DNA of 22,765 nucleotides from an uncultured Gardnerella sp. (GCA_947292085.1 CAMYPN010000013.1:1-22765), one strand, 5' to 3'; counted from the first letter of the stretch, positions 7,477 through 15,644 are shown. Made by a program: numbers and translations. The notes: generated from the sequence alone by a model not told the origin.

Positions 7477-9081
7477 ATGTCACGTCGATGGACTCCTCGA
7501 CGCTTTGTAGTAATGCGTCGATTGCGCATTCTTATATGCGTTATATCTTTAGTTCTTTCTGGAACTGGAATTTTTATCCTTACTGCCAAGAAATCGGTTG
7601 CGTTAGTAGTAAATGGAAAGTCGCGAGTTGTAGAAACTTATTCAAGTACAATAAGTAGATTATTAGAGGAACAACATGTGCCTCTTAAAACTCACGATCA
7701 AGTTATTTCATCTTCTGGAAATATTATTAGTAACCACACTACAGTTACAGTTCGTAGCGCGTACCAAACTTTCGTAACCGTAAACGGAATTACCATACCT
7801 TTCTGGACTGTTGCAACTAGCGTTGATCAGCTTATTGGATTCTTCCGAGCAAATGAGCGTAATGCTGTAAAAATCACAGTAAATCTGCAAAATATTTACG
7901 ATAAGCTTACTGGTGGATTATCTATTAACAAAAATGGCCCTGTAACTGTTATTGCAGACGGGAAAAAACAAGTTGCTCCAGACGGTACTCTTCCAGCTAG
8001 TTCCATACTTGATTCATTCGGTATTGTGCTCGGTAAGAATGATCGTGTAACAGTTGAGGAAGAAGATAACGTAACTGTTTTGCGAATAATTAGAATAACT
8101 CACGGAAAAGAAACGCGAACTGTATCAGTTCCTTTTGCTATTCAAACTGTTAATGATTCGTCTCTTCCAGCTGGAACTCGAGTAGTTCGTACTCGTGGCG
8201 AAAATGGAGAGCGTGAGGATGTCTATAACGTAACTTATGCGGATGGTAAGCCAGAAAGTGCTGTTTTAGCATCGCAAAACATGATAAAACCTGTTGTAAA
8301 TCAAGTAGTTGCAGTTAGTACGAAAACAGTACAGCCTCCGCAGCCTAAGGTTCAACCTAAGTCGCAACCTAAGTCGCAAGAAAAGCCGCAACAAAAGCAG
8401 CAACAAAAACCGCAGTCTAAAGTTCAGTCAGAAAACGCACAGCAGAAGAATCAGCCTAAGCAACAAGCGCAACAGCAAGCGCAGCAGGCTCAGACACAAC
8501 AGTCTAACCAGCAATCACAAGCGCAACAGCAGAATCAACAGCAGTCGCAGACTTCTCAACAAAATGCACAATCAAAAGCACAAGATTCTAAATCAGCTTC
8601 TGGATCTAAAAATCAAATAGCACAGCAAAGTGCAGATCAATCTTCTAAACAACAAGATTCACAGCAGAAAGCTGCAAAAATACCAGCGACACAACCTTCG
8701 GCACAACCTGTAACACAACCTCCTGCACCTGCTCCGGATGCGTCTGCAGATAATCCAAATGGAATGGTTCATGCAACACCAGAGCAAGCAAGAATTTACG
8801 CTCAGGCTGCGGCAGCACAAATGGGATGGACTGGAAAAAACTGGGAAGACCTTTTGTGGCTATGGAATAGAGAATCAGGATGGCGCTGGAACGCAGCAAA
8901 CCCAAATTCTGACGCTTATGGAATTCCACAAGCTCTACCAGGCAAGAAGATGGCTTCTGCTGGAGCAAACTGGCATGACGACGCAAGTGTGCAGATTGCT
9001 TGGGGATTGAATTATATTAAAAACCGTTATGGAGATCCTACAGGCGCAGTAAACGCATGGCATAAGATAGGTTGGTACTAA
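7477..9081 (+). CDS. RpfB-type surface protein: DUF348, G5 and lysozyme-like transglycosylase domains
   Basis: A 534-residue exported or membrane-anchored cell wall enzyme. After an Arg-rich N-terminus and a hydrophobic helix (about 18-35) come DUF348 (ubiquitin-like) units (about 38-195) and a G5 domain (about 205-280, with TVSVPFAIQTV and a GENGEREDVYNVTY-like turn). A Gln/Lys/Ser linker follows (about 285-425), then a Pro/Ala stretch and a C-terminal lysozyme-like domain with catalytic Glu candidate E466 in NRESGW and ending in HKIGWY. The N-terminal layout is that of RpfB, and the neighbour is ksgA as in mycobacteria. The catalytic end, however, looks like the transglycosylase/aggregation-promoting type found in bifidobacteria, not a classical Rpf domain. 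It probably cleaves peptidoglycan glycan strands. The start is supported by AAGGGAG upstream. Confidence 0.87.
   Translation: MSRRWTPRRFVVMRRLRILICVISLVLSGTGIFILTAKKSVALVVNGKSRVVETYSSTISRLLEEQHVPLKTHDQVISSSGNIISNHTTVTVRSAYQTFVTVNGITIPFWTVATSVDQLIGFFRANERNAVKITVNLQNIYDKLTGGLSINKNGPVTVIADGKKQVAPDGTLPASSILDSFGIVLGKNDRVTVEEEDNVTVLRIIRITHGKETRTVSVPFAIQTVNDSSLPAGTRVVRTRGENGEREDVYNVTYADGKPESAVLASQNMIKPVVNQVVAVSTKTVQPPQPKVQPKSQPKSQEKPQQKQQQKPQSKVQSENAQQKNQPKQQAQQQAQQAQTQQSNQQSQAQQQNQQQSQTSQQNAQSKAQDSKSASGSKNQIAQQSADQSSKQQDSQQKAAKIPATQPSAQPVTQPPAPAPDASADNPNGMVHATPEQARIYAQAAAAQMGWTGKNWEDLLWLWNRESGWRWNAANPNSDAYGIPQALPGKKMASAGANWHDDASVQIAWGLNYIKNRYGDPTGAVNAWHKIGWY
8306..8720 (+). repeat. low-complexity Gln/Lys/Ser-coding tract
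   Basis: Within the RpfB-like gene, about 140 codons are dominated by CAA/CAG with AAG, TCT and CCT. Short units such as CAACAGCAA recur without a fixed period. It encodes a flexible wall-spanning linker and is a likely site of length variation between strains. Confidence 0.7.
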
Positions 9082-9105
9082 ACAAAAAGCGAGTAGAATG
9101 CTTAT

Positions 9106-9135
9106 TTGATATAGTCCATAGTGAGATTCTTATAA
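9106..9135 (+). promoter_or_regulatory. candidate promoter of ksgA
   Basis: TTGATA (9106-9111) and TTATAA (9130-9135) with 18 bases between. An alternative AATAAT at 9176-9181, five bases before the ATG, would make a leaderless message. Confidence 0.4.
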
Positions 9136-9186
9136 AATGCGAAAACATACACAAATACAAAACAACTCGGGCGAAAATAATAAATT

Positions 9187-10104
9187 ATGAGCATAATTAA
9201 CGAAAACAATACGGAATTATCGCAAGACAATTTAGTAGCAGAAGGTCAACTTCTTGGAGCTGCGGATATTCGCCGTATTGCAGCAGAAGAAGGCATCACT
9301 CCAACAAAAAAATTTGGTCAAAATTTTGTAATTGATCCTGGTACTGTACGAAAAATCGTTAATGTCGCAAACATAAACGCAGAGAATACGGTAATGGAAG
9401 TAGGACCCGGTTTGGGATCTCTTACTCTCGCTATTTTGCAGACTGGAGCAAATCTTACTGCAGTTGAAATTGACCCAATGCTCGCAAAACGAATACCTTG
9501 CACGGTTGAAGAGTTCATGCCAAAAGCTGCAAGTAGATTTAACGTAGTATTGCACGACGCGTTAACAGTGCAACCAGAAGACGTACCAAAGCTTAAAAAC
9601 GCAGAAAGTTTTACTCTAGTAGCGAATCTTCCTTACAATGTTGCGACTCCGATTGTGCTTACGTTACTAGAGAAATTCGATAATCTTACTAATTTCCTTG
9701 TTATGGTGCAAAAAGAAGTTGCAGATAGACTTTGTGCTGAGCCAGGAAGCAAAGTTTACGGAACACCAAGCGTAAAGCTAGCATGGTACGGCCGTGCGCA
9801 GCGCGCAGGTCTTATAGGTCGTAATGTATTTTGGCCTGCACCAAATGTTGATTCTGCGCTAGTTTCTTTTACAAGAGGGCAATATGCCAAAGACAATGTT
9901 GAAGAAAGAAATGTTGAAGAAAGAAAAGAAGTTTTCGAACTAGTCGATGCGGCTTTTAAACAGAGAAGAAAAACGCTACATTCTGCATTAAAAAATATAG
10001 TTCCAGATGAAGCTTACGATGCTGCTGGAATAGACCCTACTCGCAGAGGCGAAACTTTAACTTGCGATGAATTCGTAAAATTAGCGCGCGCTGTTAGACG
10101 ATAA
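9187..10104 (+). CDS. ksgA: 16S rRNA (A1518/A1519-N6)-dimethyltransferase
   Basis: KsgA/RsmA dimethylates two adjacent adenines near the 3' end of 16S rRNA, a late step of small-subunit assembly. The 305 residues show FGQNFVID (43-50), the SAM-binding EVGPGLGSLT (71-80), an acidic VEID loop, the catalytic NLPYN (near 148), QKEVADRL followed by PGSKVYGTPSV, and WPAPNVDSALV. Length is normal apart from a poorly conserved N-terminal extension of about 20 residues and the duplicated NVEER before KEVFELVDAAFKQRRKTL. No Shine-Dalgarno precedes ATG 9187, so leaderless initiation or a weak site is likely. It follows the RpfB-type gene, the order also seen in mycobacteria, but the usual next gene ispE is absent. 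Confidence 0.95.
   Translation: MSIINENNTELSQDNLVAEGQLLGAADIRRIAAEEGITPTKKFGQNFVIDPGTVRKIVNVANINAENTVMEVGPGLGSLTLAILQTGANLTAVEIDPMLAKRIPCTVEEFMPKAASRFNVVLHDALTVQPEDVPKLKNAESFTLVANLPYNVATPIVLTLLEKFDNLTNFLVMVQKEVADRLCAEPGSKVYGTPSVKLAWYGRAQRAGLIGRNVFWPAPNVDSALVSFTRGQYAKDNVEERNVEERKEVFELVDAAFKQRRKTLHSALKNIVPDEAYDAAGIDPTRRGETLTCDEFVKLARAVRR
9895..9924 (+). repeat. perfect 15-bp tandem duplication inside ksgA
   Basis: AATGTTGAAGAAAGA occurs twice in direct succession, in frame, adding NVEER. It lies in the linker before the C-terminal helical domain. Confidence 0.9.
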
Positions 10105-10149
10105 AATTTTCACATTTGTATCGGCCTACTGCAGTCATGCATGGTCAGT

Positions 10150-10180
10150 AAAATGCCATGTAATAGTGGCATATTTTATT
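10150..10180 (+). terminator. possible weak terminator after ksgA
   Basis: ATGCCA pairs with TGGCAT around TGTAATAG, followed by ATTTTATT. A short stem and a broken T-run make it weak. Confidence 0.4.
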
Positions 10181-10202
10181 AATCTACAGATCGGAAGTTA
10201 GC

Positions 10203-10826
10203 ATGACGCAAATGCACGACGAGCGACTGGCGCGTAAAGAGTTCATGTATGAAAGAAAACGGTTTGTATTATCTGTCACATCAGCAGGCTTAGTTGTTGC
10301 TTTTATACTCGCTTTACTTGTGTTTTTCCACGCTTTTGGAATTAACAAACCGCAAGCTCCCGGAGCTAACCCTAATTATGGCATAATCGCTCCTTGCCCA
10401 ATAAAAGGCAAAGAAGGAGACAAAGTGCCTTATGTTGATAGCCGATCAGTAGCTATTAGAGTACTCAACGGCACAAAATTCCATGGTTTTGCGAGAGCAG
10501 TAGGAGAAGCGTTACGAAACCGCGGATTTAACTTGATAGAGGTAAATAACAGCAAAACTAATAAAATGAAGCAAACTGTTATTTATTTTGGTAAAAATTC
10601 GGTTAATGAAGCGTACACTGTAAGCGCTAATTTCACGGATGCAATACTTCGGATGGACGATCGTCAAGACAGACTTGTAGACGTTGTTTTAGGATCAACA
10701 TTCACTAATTTGAGACCAAAAACAGACGTTCCTGCAGCAGGTGCAGCAATCAATGAGATTAAGGGCTGCATTGACGTTAATTCGTTCAAATCACTACCTA
10801 AAGCTTTCCCTCACAAAAACATATAG
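10203..10826 (+). CDS. LytR_C-domain membrane protein
   Basis: A 207-residue protein with a cytoplasmic start rich in Arg/Lys/Glu, one membrane helix (about 21-43), a short Pro-rich spacer and an extracytoplasmic LytR C-terminal-type domain. The domain is marked by VAIRVLNGT at about 80-90, then FARAVGEALRNRGFNLIEV, a Tyr/Phe-Gly strand VIYFGK and VDVVLGSTF. Two cysteines flank the domain (in APCPIKG and KGCIDV) and could form a disulfide outside the cell, which would make it a possible client of the DsbA-like protein. The LytR catalytic (LCP) domain is absent, so it is not a wall-polymer ligase by itself. GGAAG before ATG 10203 supports the start. It converges with pcnA. The exact role of stand-alone LytR_C proteins is unknown. 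Confidence 0.8.
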   Translation: MTQMHDERLARKEFMYERKRFVLSVTSAGLVVAFILALLVFFHAFGINKPQAPGANPNYGIIAPCPIKGKEGDKVPYVDSRSVAIRVLNGTKFHGFARAVGEALRNRGFNLIEVNNSKTNKMKQTVIYFGKNSVNEAYTVSANFTDAILRMDDRQDRLVDVVLGSTFTNLRPKTDVPAAGAAINEIKGCIDVNSFKSLPKAFPHKNI

Positions 10827-10843
10827 TAAGAAAACATATAGTA
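10816..10843 (+). repeat. 13-bp direct repeat at the end of the LytR_C gene
   Basis: AAAACATATAGTA occurs at 10816-10828, including the TAG stop codon, and again at 10831-10843, overlapping the terminator arm. Confidence 0.8.
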
Positions 10844-10882
10844 GGTAAGATAAAAGTAAACAGTAACTTTTACCTTACCTAC
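10841..10882. terminator. long hairpin between convergent LytR_C and pcnA genes
   Basis: GTAGGTAAG plus TAAAAGT pairs with ACTTTTA plus CTTACCTAC, giving 16 bp with a single A-C mismatch around a loop of eight bases. It sits between two converging genes and can serve both strands, though neither side has a pure T-run. Confidence 0.65.
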
Positions 10883-10907
10883 CTACTACTTGCTTATTGC
10901 TTACTTA

Positions 10908-12326
10908 CTACTTAGTGAACTGTTCGTACCAGCTAAGTAATTCCGCAACGGCAACATCATGTTCAACAGGGCCATTATCTAATCTGTAGTCAAGCATGTG
11001 CTTATAAGCTGCGCCAACAGCTGGTCCTGGCTGTAAACTCAGCAGTTGCATAATCTCATTTCCATCTAAATCTGGACGAATAGCGTCAAAATCTTCTTTT
11101 TCTTTAAGAACTTTTACGCGCTCTTCCATTTCGTCCATTGCGTGTTCAAACATAAGAGATTTGCGCTTATTTTGTGTAGTAGCATCCGCGCGAGTAAGGC
11201 GATTCAGACGTTCATACAAATGACCGGAATCTTTAACATAACGACGAACAGCAGAATCTGTCCAAGGCTCATCAACGTATCCGTGGAATCGCAAGTGAAG
11301 ATTAACAAGCTCACTAACATCTTCAATCATGTGATGATCAAAATGTAAAGCTTTCAAACGCTTACGGGTCATCTTCGCACCAACGACATCATGATGATGG
11401 AAACTTACTTTACCGCCATCTTCAAATTTACGAGTACGAGGCTTACCAATATCGTGCAGCAAAGCAGCCAATCTTAAAGTTAAATCAGGAGAAGGAACAG
11501 GTCCATCTTCGCTAGTTTCAAGAGCAATTGCACGCTCTAAAACCATCATTGTATGCTCAAAAACATCCTTATGCCTGTGATGTTCATCAATTTCTAGTTT
11601 CAAAGCAGGTATTTCTGGTAAAACTCGCTCAGCTAAACCAGAATCAACAAGAGCTTCAATGCCTTTTCTAGGACGGTCAGAAAGTAACAGTTTTATAATT
11701 TCATCACGAATACGCTCTGCGGATACGATAGACAAGCGATCCGACATAGCCAAAATAGCTTCAGCAGTATCAGCTTCAATAGAAAAACCAAGCTGAGCTA
11801 CAAAACGCACAGCACGCATCATACGCAACGGATCGTCATCGAAAGATTGACGAGGATTTACAGGAGTGCGCAATATTCCCTTCGCTAAATCATTAGCACC
11901 GCCGAAAGGATCAACAAATACTAAATCTGGCACACGTAATGCCATAGCGTTAATAGTGAAATCTCGTCTAGATAGATCGCCCTCAAGAGTGTCACCATAT
12001 TTCACAAGCGGTTTACGAGAATCTTCATCGTAAGCGTCAGAACGATAAGTTGTTACTTCAACTTTTACTTCCGTGCCATCCGGACGGCGTCGCATGGCAC
12101 CTAAAGTACCAAATTTACGTCCCATATCCCAAAAACCGTCACGACCCCAACGTCGCAAAATAGGTTCAAAATCTTCAGGATGCGCAGATGTGCAGCAATC
12201 AAGATCATGAGAAGTTCTATGAAGCAGCATGTCTCGCACAGGACCGCCAACCAAAGCAAGCTCATAGTTTTCTTGAGCAAAAAGTCGCCCTAACTCCATA
12301 GCCTCAGGCCAAACTTCAAAGTCCAC
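10908..12326 (-). CDS. pcnA: CCA-adding tRNA nucleotidyltransferase
   Basis: This 472-residue enzyme belongs to the bacterial poly(A) polymerase/CCA-adding family and probably builds the 3' CCA of tRNAs, needed here because tRNA-Thr lacks an encoded CCA. The nucleotidyltransferase head shows GGPVRD (27-32) and the metal-binding DLD (41-43), then RRDFTINAMAL and the neck motif DDPLRMMRAVRFVAQLGF. A C-terminal HD domain has HRHKDVFEHT and LLHDIGKPRT (near 290) with FHHHD, as in actinobacterial members. The open frame extends to 12446 into the divergent NUDIX gene, but I place the start at GTG 12326: GAAAGGG lies five bases before it, and the domain starts soon after. The pcnA/NUDIX divergent pair is conserved in actinobacteria. 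Confidence 0.93.
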   Translation of the reverse strand: MDFEVWPEAMELGRLFAQENYELALVGGPVRDMLLHRTSHDLDCCTSAHPEDFEPILRRWGRDGFWDMGRKFGTLGAMRRRPDGTEVKVEVTTYRSDAYDEDSRKPLVKYGDTLEGDLSRRDFTINAMALRVPDLVFVDPFGGANDLAKGILRTPVNPRQSFDDDPLRMMRAVRFVAQLGFSIEADTAEAILAMSDRLSIVSAERIRDEIIKLLLSDRPRKGIEALVDSGLAERVLPEIPALKLEIDEHHRHKDVFEHTMMVLERAIALETSEDGPVPSPDLTLRLAALLHDIGKPRTRKFEDGGKVSFHHHDVVGAKMTRKRLKALHFDHHMIEDVSELVNLHLRFHGYVDEPWTDSAVRRYVKDSGHLYERLNRLTRADATTQNKRKSLMFEHAMDEMEERVKVLKEKEDFDAIRPDLDGNEIMQLLSLQPGPAVGAAYKHMLDYRLDNGPVEHDVAVAELLSWYEQFTK

Positions 12327-12334
12327 AAATACCC

Positions 12335-12346
12335 TTTCAGCTGAAA
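12335..12346. promoter_or_regulatory. perfect 12-bp palindrome before pcnA
   Basis: TTTCAGCTGAAA lies between the divergent starts and overlaps the pcnA Shine-Dalgarno. It could be an operator or an mRNA hairpin partly covering the ribosome site, or chance. Confidence 0.3.
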
Positions 12347-12396
12347 AACAATCTGCTTTACAGCATAGCGTTACCCCAATGCACAGCGGATTGAGT

Positions 12397-13170
12397 ATGG
12401 TTGAGAGTATGGTTACTCCCAAAGATGTACGACGCATGATCGCCAATGCTTCGGGAGAGCATACCCAAAACCAGCCTAAGCTTAAAGTAACTCCTTTAGA
12501 TATAGCTCGAATGCAGCGAATGATAAGGCCTCGCGAAGACGCTAGAGAAGAGCAAGATTTCGCTGATATTTCAACCTTTTCTAACGATTATGAAGCTACT
12601 TTAAAAAGCGCAAAAATAGTAGAATCAGTAGTTACAGCGCAGACTTTCGTAAGTCCTTCTCCTGCGATTATGCCGCAAAAACGGCTTGCTGATTTGCCAA
12701 AAACATTCGCTTCATTAGACGCTCAAGATCTTCCGATTGTGCGTGAATATTCTGCCGGTGGGCTTGTTTTTGACTCACTCGGGCGTGTCGCAATTATTGC
12801 TCGACACTCCAGAAGTGGGCACATGGAATGGTGTCTTCCAAAAGGGCATATAGAAAAAGGCGAAACTCCGCAACAAACTGCAGTTCGAGAAATTCAAGAA
12901 GAAACTGGAATTTTTGGTGAAATTGTTGATTCAATTGCCACAATTGACTATTGGTTTACTGGCACAAGTCAACGCGTACACAAATTAGTACATCATTTTG
13001 CGTTGCGTTACGTAAGTGGAGAGCTTACTGTTCTTGGAGATCCAGATCATGAAGCCGAAGACGCTATGTGGGTTAATTTTACAGAGCTTAACGATGTGTT
13101 AAGCTATCCAAATGAACGCAAAATAGCGTGGCTGTATGCTAGGAAAGCAAATAGGCGGTCTCAACAGTGA
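12397..13170 (+). CDS. NUDIX hydrolase (MutT4-like)
   Basis: A NUDIX pyrophosphohydrolase with a long N-terminal extension of about 115 residues. The catalytic box is complete: GHIEKGETPQQTAVREIQEE continuing TGI, matching GX5EX7REUXEEXGU. It is preceded by the strand AGGLVFDSLGRVAIIARH and followed by DYWFTG and HHFALRYVSGELTVLGD. The substrate cannot be read from sequence; the position beside pcnA and before DUF6049 and murJ corresponds to mycobacterial MutT4. Three ATGs are possible: 12379 (no ribosome site), 12397 (GGA at a fair distance, preferred weakly) and 12409. The extension is charged and contains no domain I know. Its TGA overlaps the GTG of the next gene by four bases, so the genes are probably translationally coupled. 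Confidence 0.88.
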   Translation: MVESMVTPKDVRRMIANASGEHTQNQPKLKVTPLDIARMQRMIRPREDAREEQDFADISTFSNDYEATLKSAKIVESVVTAQTFVSPSPAIMPQKRLADLPKTFASLDAQDLPIVREYSAGGLVFDSLGRVAIIARHSRSGHMEWCLPKGHIEKGETPQQTAVREIQEETGIFGEIVDSIATIDYWFTGTSQRVHKLVHHFALRYVSGELTVLGDPDHEAEDAMWVNFTELNDVLSYPNERKIAWLYARKANRRSQQ

Positions 13171-15644
13171 TTAATCTTGCACGGAACGAACGAGTTTGGC
13201 TCCACTTTTTAAAAGCAAGTAGTAATGCGGTGAAATCAGTTTTAACAGTTTTTACTTACATTATTACGATTTTTGCCATAACTATTGGTGTTTGCGTAGC
13301 AAATCTAACATCTTTTGCGCAAGTTGCTAACGCTTATGAAAAATCTGCAAATAATAAAAATTCTAATAGCGGAAAAATCATAATACGAGTAAAAAACGCA
13401 ACTCCTGTAGTAACCGGAACAAGTGGATATCATATTACTTTTTCAATAGAATCGCAGTCTGGCAAGCTGCCTGCAGGAAGAATTACTTTAGCAACCAACA
13501 CAACGTATAAGTTTGTATCGAGTACAGATCTACAGAATTGGGCACAAGGAAAATCTAGAATTCAAACACCACAATATCTTGGATTTACAGACGTTTCAGA
13601 ATTAGCGGAAGGTAAAAGCGAAACTTTTACTATCGATATTCCAGCAGATAATGCAATATTAAGTAGTATTAAACGTTGGGGGCCAAAGCCGGTTTCGTTA
13701 ATTTACCATTCTAAAAATTACAAAAAAATAGAAATACTGCACACTTTTATGACTCGTAGTCAGGATGGTTTATACACAGCAGATTCCAATAAGCTTCACA
13801 TAACGCCAATAATTCCGCTACTTGCGCAATCAAGCGAATGGCAAGCTAATTTAAACTATTCTGCTATAGAACCTAATATTTTATGCGAAAATCGTATAAA
13901 TGATTCTGCAAACATGCGAAAAGAAAATACTGCAGCGGAAGACAACAAAACAGATAGTTCTGTAGATAAAAATAATCCTGATGCTGAAAGTAATGAAGCT
14001 GAAAGTAATGAAGCTGAAAGTAAAGGTTCTGAAAGTAAGAATACTGACGCTAAGGGAACTGAAAAAACTTTCGAGAACAATAAATCGATTATTTCCCTCA
14101 ATAAAAACGCAATAAAACGACTACACAATTTAGAAGAAGTAGTTAAAAAACATGCTCAATTGCAAACAATTGCAGAGAAAAATACTCTTAGCGCAGCTCA
14201 TCTTACGATTACGCCATCTGCTTTTATGCAGCCGGCAGGTTTTGATATAAGTGCTTACGCTGACGATAACAACGATAAACTTTACGAATCTGCAGGAATT
14301 AATAAAAACGCTTGGTCTGCAAAACTTGCGTCAGAAAGTAATCCTTACGGATTGTATTGTGCAAATATAAATCAAAAAAATACTCAAAAAAATACTCAAC
14401 AAAATGAGCAAAATAACTCTAAAATTCCAACATACGCTTGGCAAACTCATGGAAAATGGACGCATAACGCACTAGAAGCGGCAAAAAATAACGGATATGA
14501 TGCCGTTATTGCAACGAGCGGTTTCGATACTACAGCTTCTCATACTGAAGTTAATAAAAGCGTATATGATGCTCAAACAACAAACGGATATTCTCGAGTG
14601 CTTATATCGCAAAATATTTTGAGTACACTCGCCAACGATAATCCAACATCTCAAGAAGCTGCTGCGGAAGAAACTCAATCCGGAAGAATTAGTCGTCTTA
14701 TTGCACAAAGTGCTTTCTACAAAATGCAACAACCAGGCGTATCTAGAAACATGCTTATTTCTTTTGCATCTACTTCTAGTAAAGATAATGTTGATAATGT
14801 TATGAGCGCGCTGGAACAGGCTTCTTGGCTTGATTTCAGCGACATTAATTCTCTTTCGCAATCCAGTGCATACCAGTATGGCAAAAAACCAGATTTCTTA
14901 CACAACAGTCTGCCTGAAATTCCTCAGTCAAGTGATATAAGCAGCAAAGACGCTGCAGCAAGAAGTCAACTTTTAAACTCTCTTAGTCAAACACGAAATC
15001 AGCTCACACGTTTCACCAAAAACATTATTGACAATAATCGAAATCAGCAAAATAGTGACGAAGGTGACGTTCAATCTTTAGCTAAGCAAAATGCGAAACA
15101 AAAAGTGAAGAAAAGCAGCAAAACTTGGGGGAATGAGATAATTCAATTACATGATTATCTTTCTTCGCTAGAAACTTCCGGATACGACGGTGCAAATATC
15201 ACGCAGAGCCTAAGCAATCTTTCTCACGAACTGTTTTCTGCGGTACGAATAATTCCACCCAAAGAACTTACTGCAGTAAGCGAAACAGCTAGTATGCCAG
15301 TTACGATTAGCAACAATTACCCTTATCCGATAAAAGTGTATCTTTCTGCAGACACGCACTCTATGGAAATCGTGACGACGAGAAAAACGTTAATAACAGT
15401 TGCTGCAAATAGCGAAACGCAAGTTACACTTCCGCTTAGAATTACTACTTCTAGCCGTGCGCAGGCTACTTTTGTTTTGGAAGATATGCAACATCACGCT
15501 TTTAGTGATACTCAATCAACTACTATCTCAAGTACGCTGCAAATTAGTGATAAAAGCGGTACGATTATTATAGTATTCGCCTTTGTTCTCGGAGCACTGG
15601 GACTCTGGCGACAATTCCATCGCGTAAAGGATCCGGACGAATGA
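13167..15644 (+). CDS. DUF6049 membrane protein (Rv3909-like)
   Basis: An 825-residue protein with an N-terminal signal/anchor helix (about 28-55), a large extracytoplasmic region and a C-terminal membrane helix (about 797-815, GTIIIVFAFVLGALGLW) with a short basic tail. Motifs near the start (IIRVKNATPVV, YHITFSIE) and near the end (a beta-rich region with MPVTISNNYPYPIKVYL) resemble DUF6049 proteins. Their mycobacterial member lies between the NUDIX gene and the MurJ-like flippase, exactly as here. The middle contains a Glu/Ser/Asn repeat (about 273-292) and Gln/Asn-rich patches typical of loose surface linkers. Start GTG 13167 overlaps the previous stop, and its stop overlaps the ATG of murJ. 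Function is unknown; context suggests a partner or regulator of the flippase. Confidence 0.82.
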   Translation: MINLARNERVWLHFLKASSNAVKSVLTVFTYIITIFAITIGVCVANLTSFAQVANAYEKSANNKNSNSGKIIIRVKNATPVVTGTSGYHITFSIESQSGKLPAGRITLATNTTYKFVSSTDLQNWAQGKSRIQTPQYLGFTDVSELAEGKSETFTIDIPADNAILSSIKRWGPKPVSLIYHSKNYKKIEILHTFMTRSQDGLYTADSNKLHITPIIPLLAQSSEWQANLNYSAIEPNILCENRINDSANMRKENTAAEDNKTDSSVDKNNPDAESNEAESNEAESKGSESKNTDAKGTEKTFENNKSIISLNKNAIKRLHNLEEVVKKHAQLQTIAEKNTLSAAHLTITPSAFMQPAGFDISAYADDNNDKLYESAGINKNAWSAKLASESNPYGLYCANINQKNTQKNTQQNEQNNSKIPTYAWQTHGKWTHNALEAAKNNGYDAVIATSGFDTTASHTEVNKSVYDAQTTNGYSRVLISQNILSTLANDNPTSQEAAAEETQSGRISRLIAQSAFYKMQQPGVSRNMLISFASTSSKDNVDNVMSALEQASWLDFSDINSLSQSSAYQYGKKPDFLHNSLPEIPQSSDISSKDAAARSQLLNSLSQTRNQLTRFTKNIIDNNRNQQNSDEGDVQSLAKQNAKQKVKKSSKTWGNEIIQLHDYLSSLETSGYDGANITQSLSNLSHELFSAVRIIPPKELTAVSETASMPVTISNNYPYPIKVYLSADTHSMEIVTTRKTLITVAANSETQVTLPLRITTSSRAQATFVLEDMQHHAFSDTQSTTISSTLQISDKSGTIIIVFAFVLGALGLWRQFHRVKDPDE
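13983..14042 (+). repeat. 15-bp tandem repeats inside the DUF6049 gene
   Basis: GCTGAAAGTAATGAA occurs twice perfectly (13983-13997 and 13998-14012), followed by two degenerate copies. It encodes AESNE, AESNE, AESKG, SESKN. The period keeps the frame, so copy-number change would alter length but not disrupt the gene. Confidence 0.9.

Noticed and set aside
8306..8720. CRISPR-like or satellite repeat array
   Set aside because: The repetition is codon-level Gln/Lys low complexity without regular repeats and spacers.
12327..12446. Upstream extension of pcnA to 12446
   Set aside because: It would overlap the divergent NUDIX gene, has no ribosome site, and a GTG with GAAAGGG at 12326 fits the family N-terminus.
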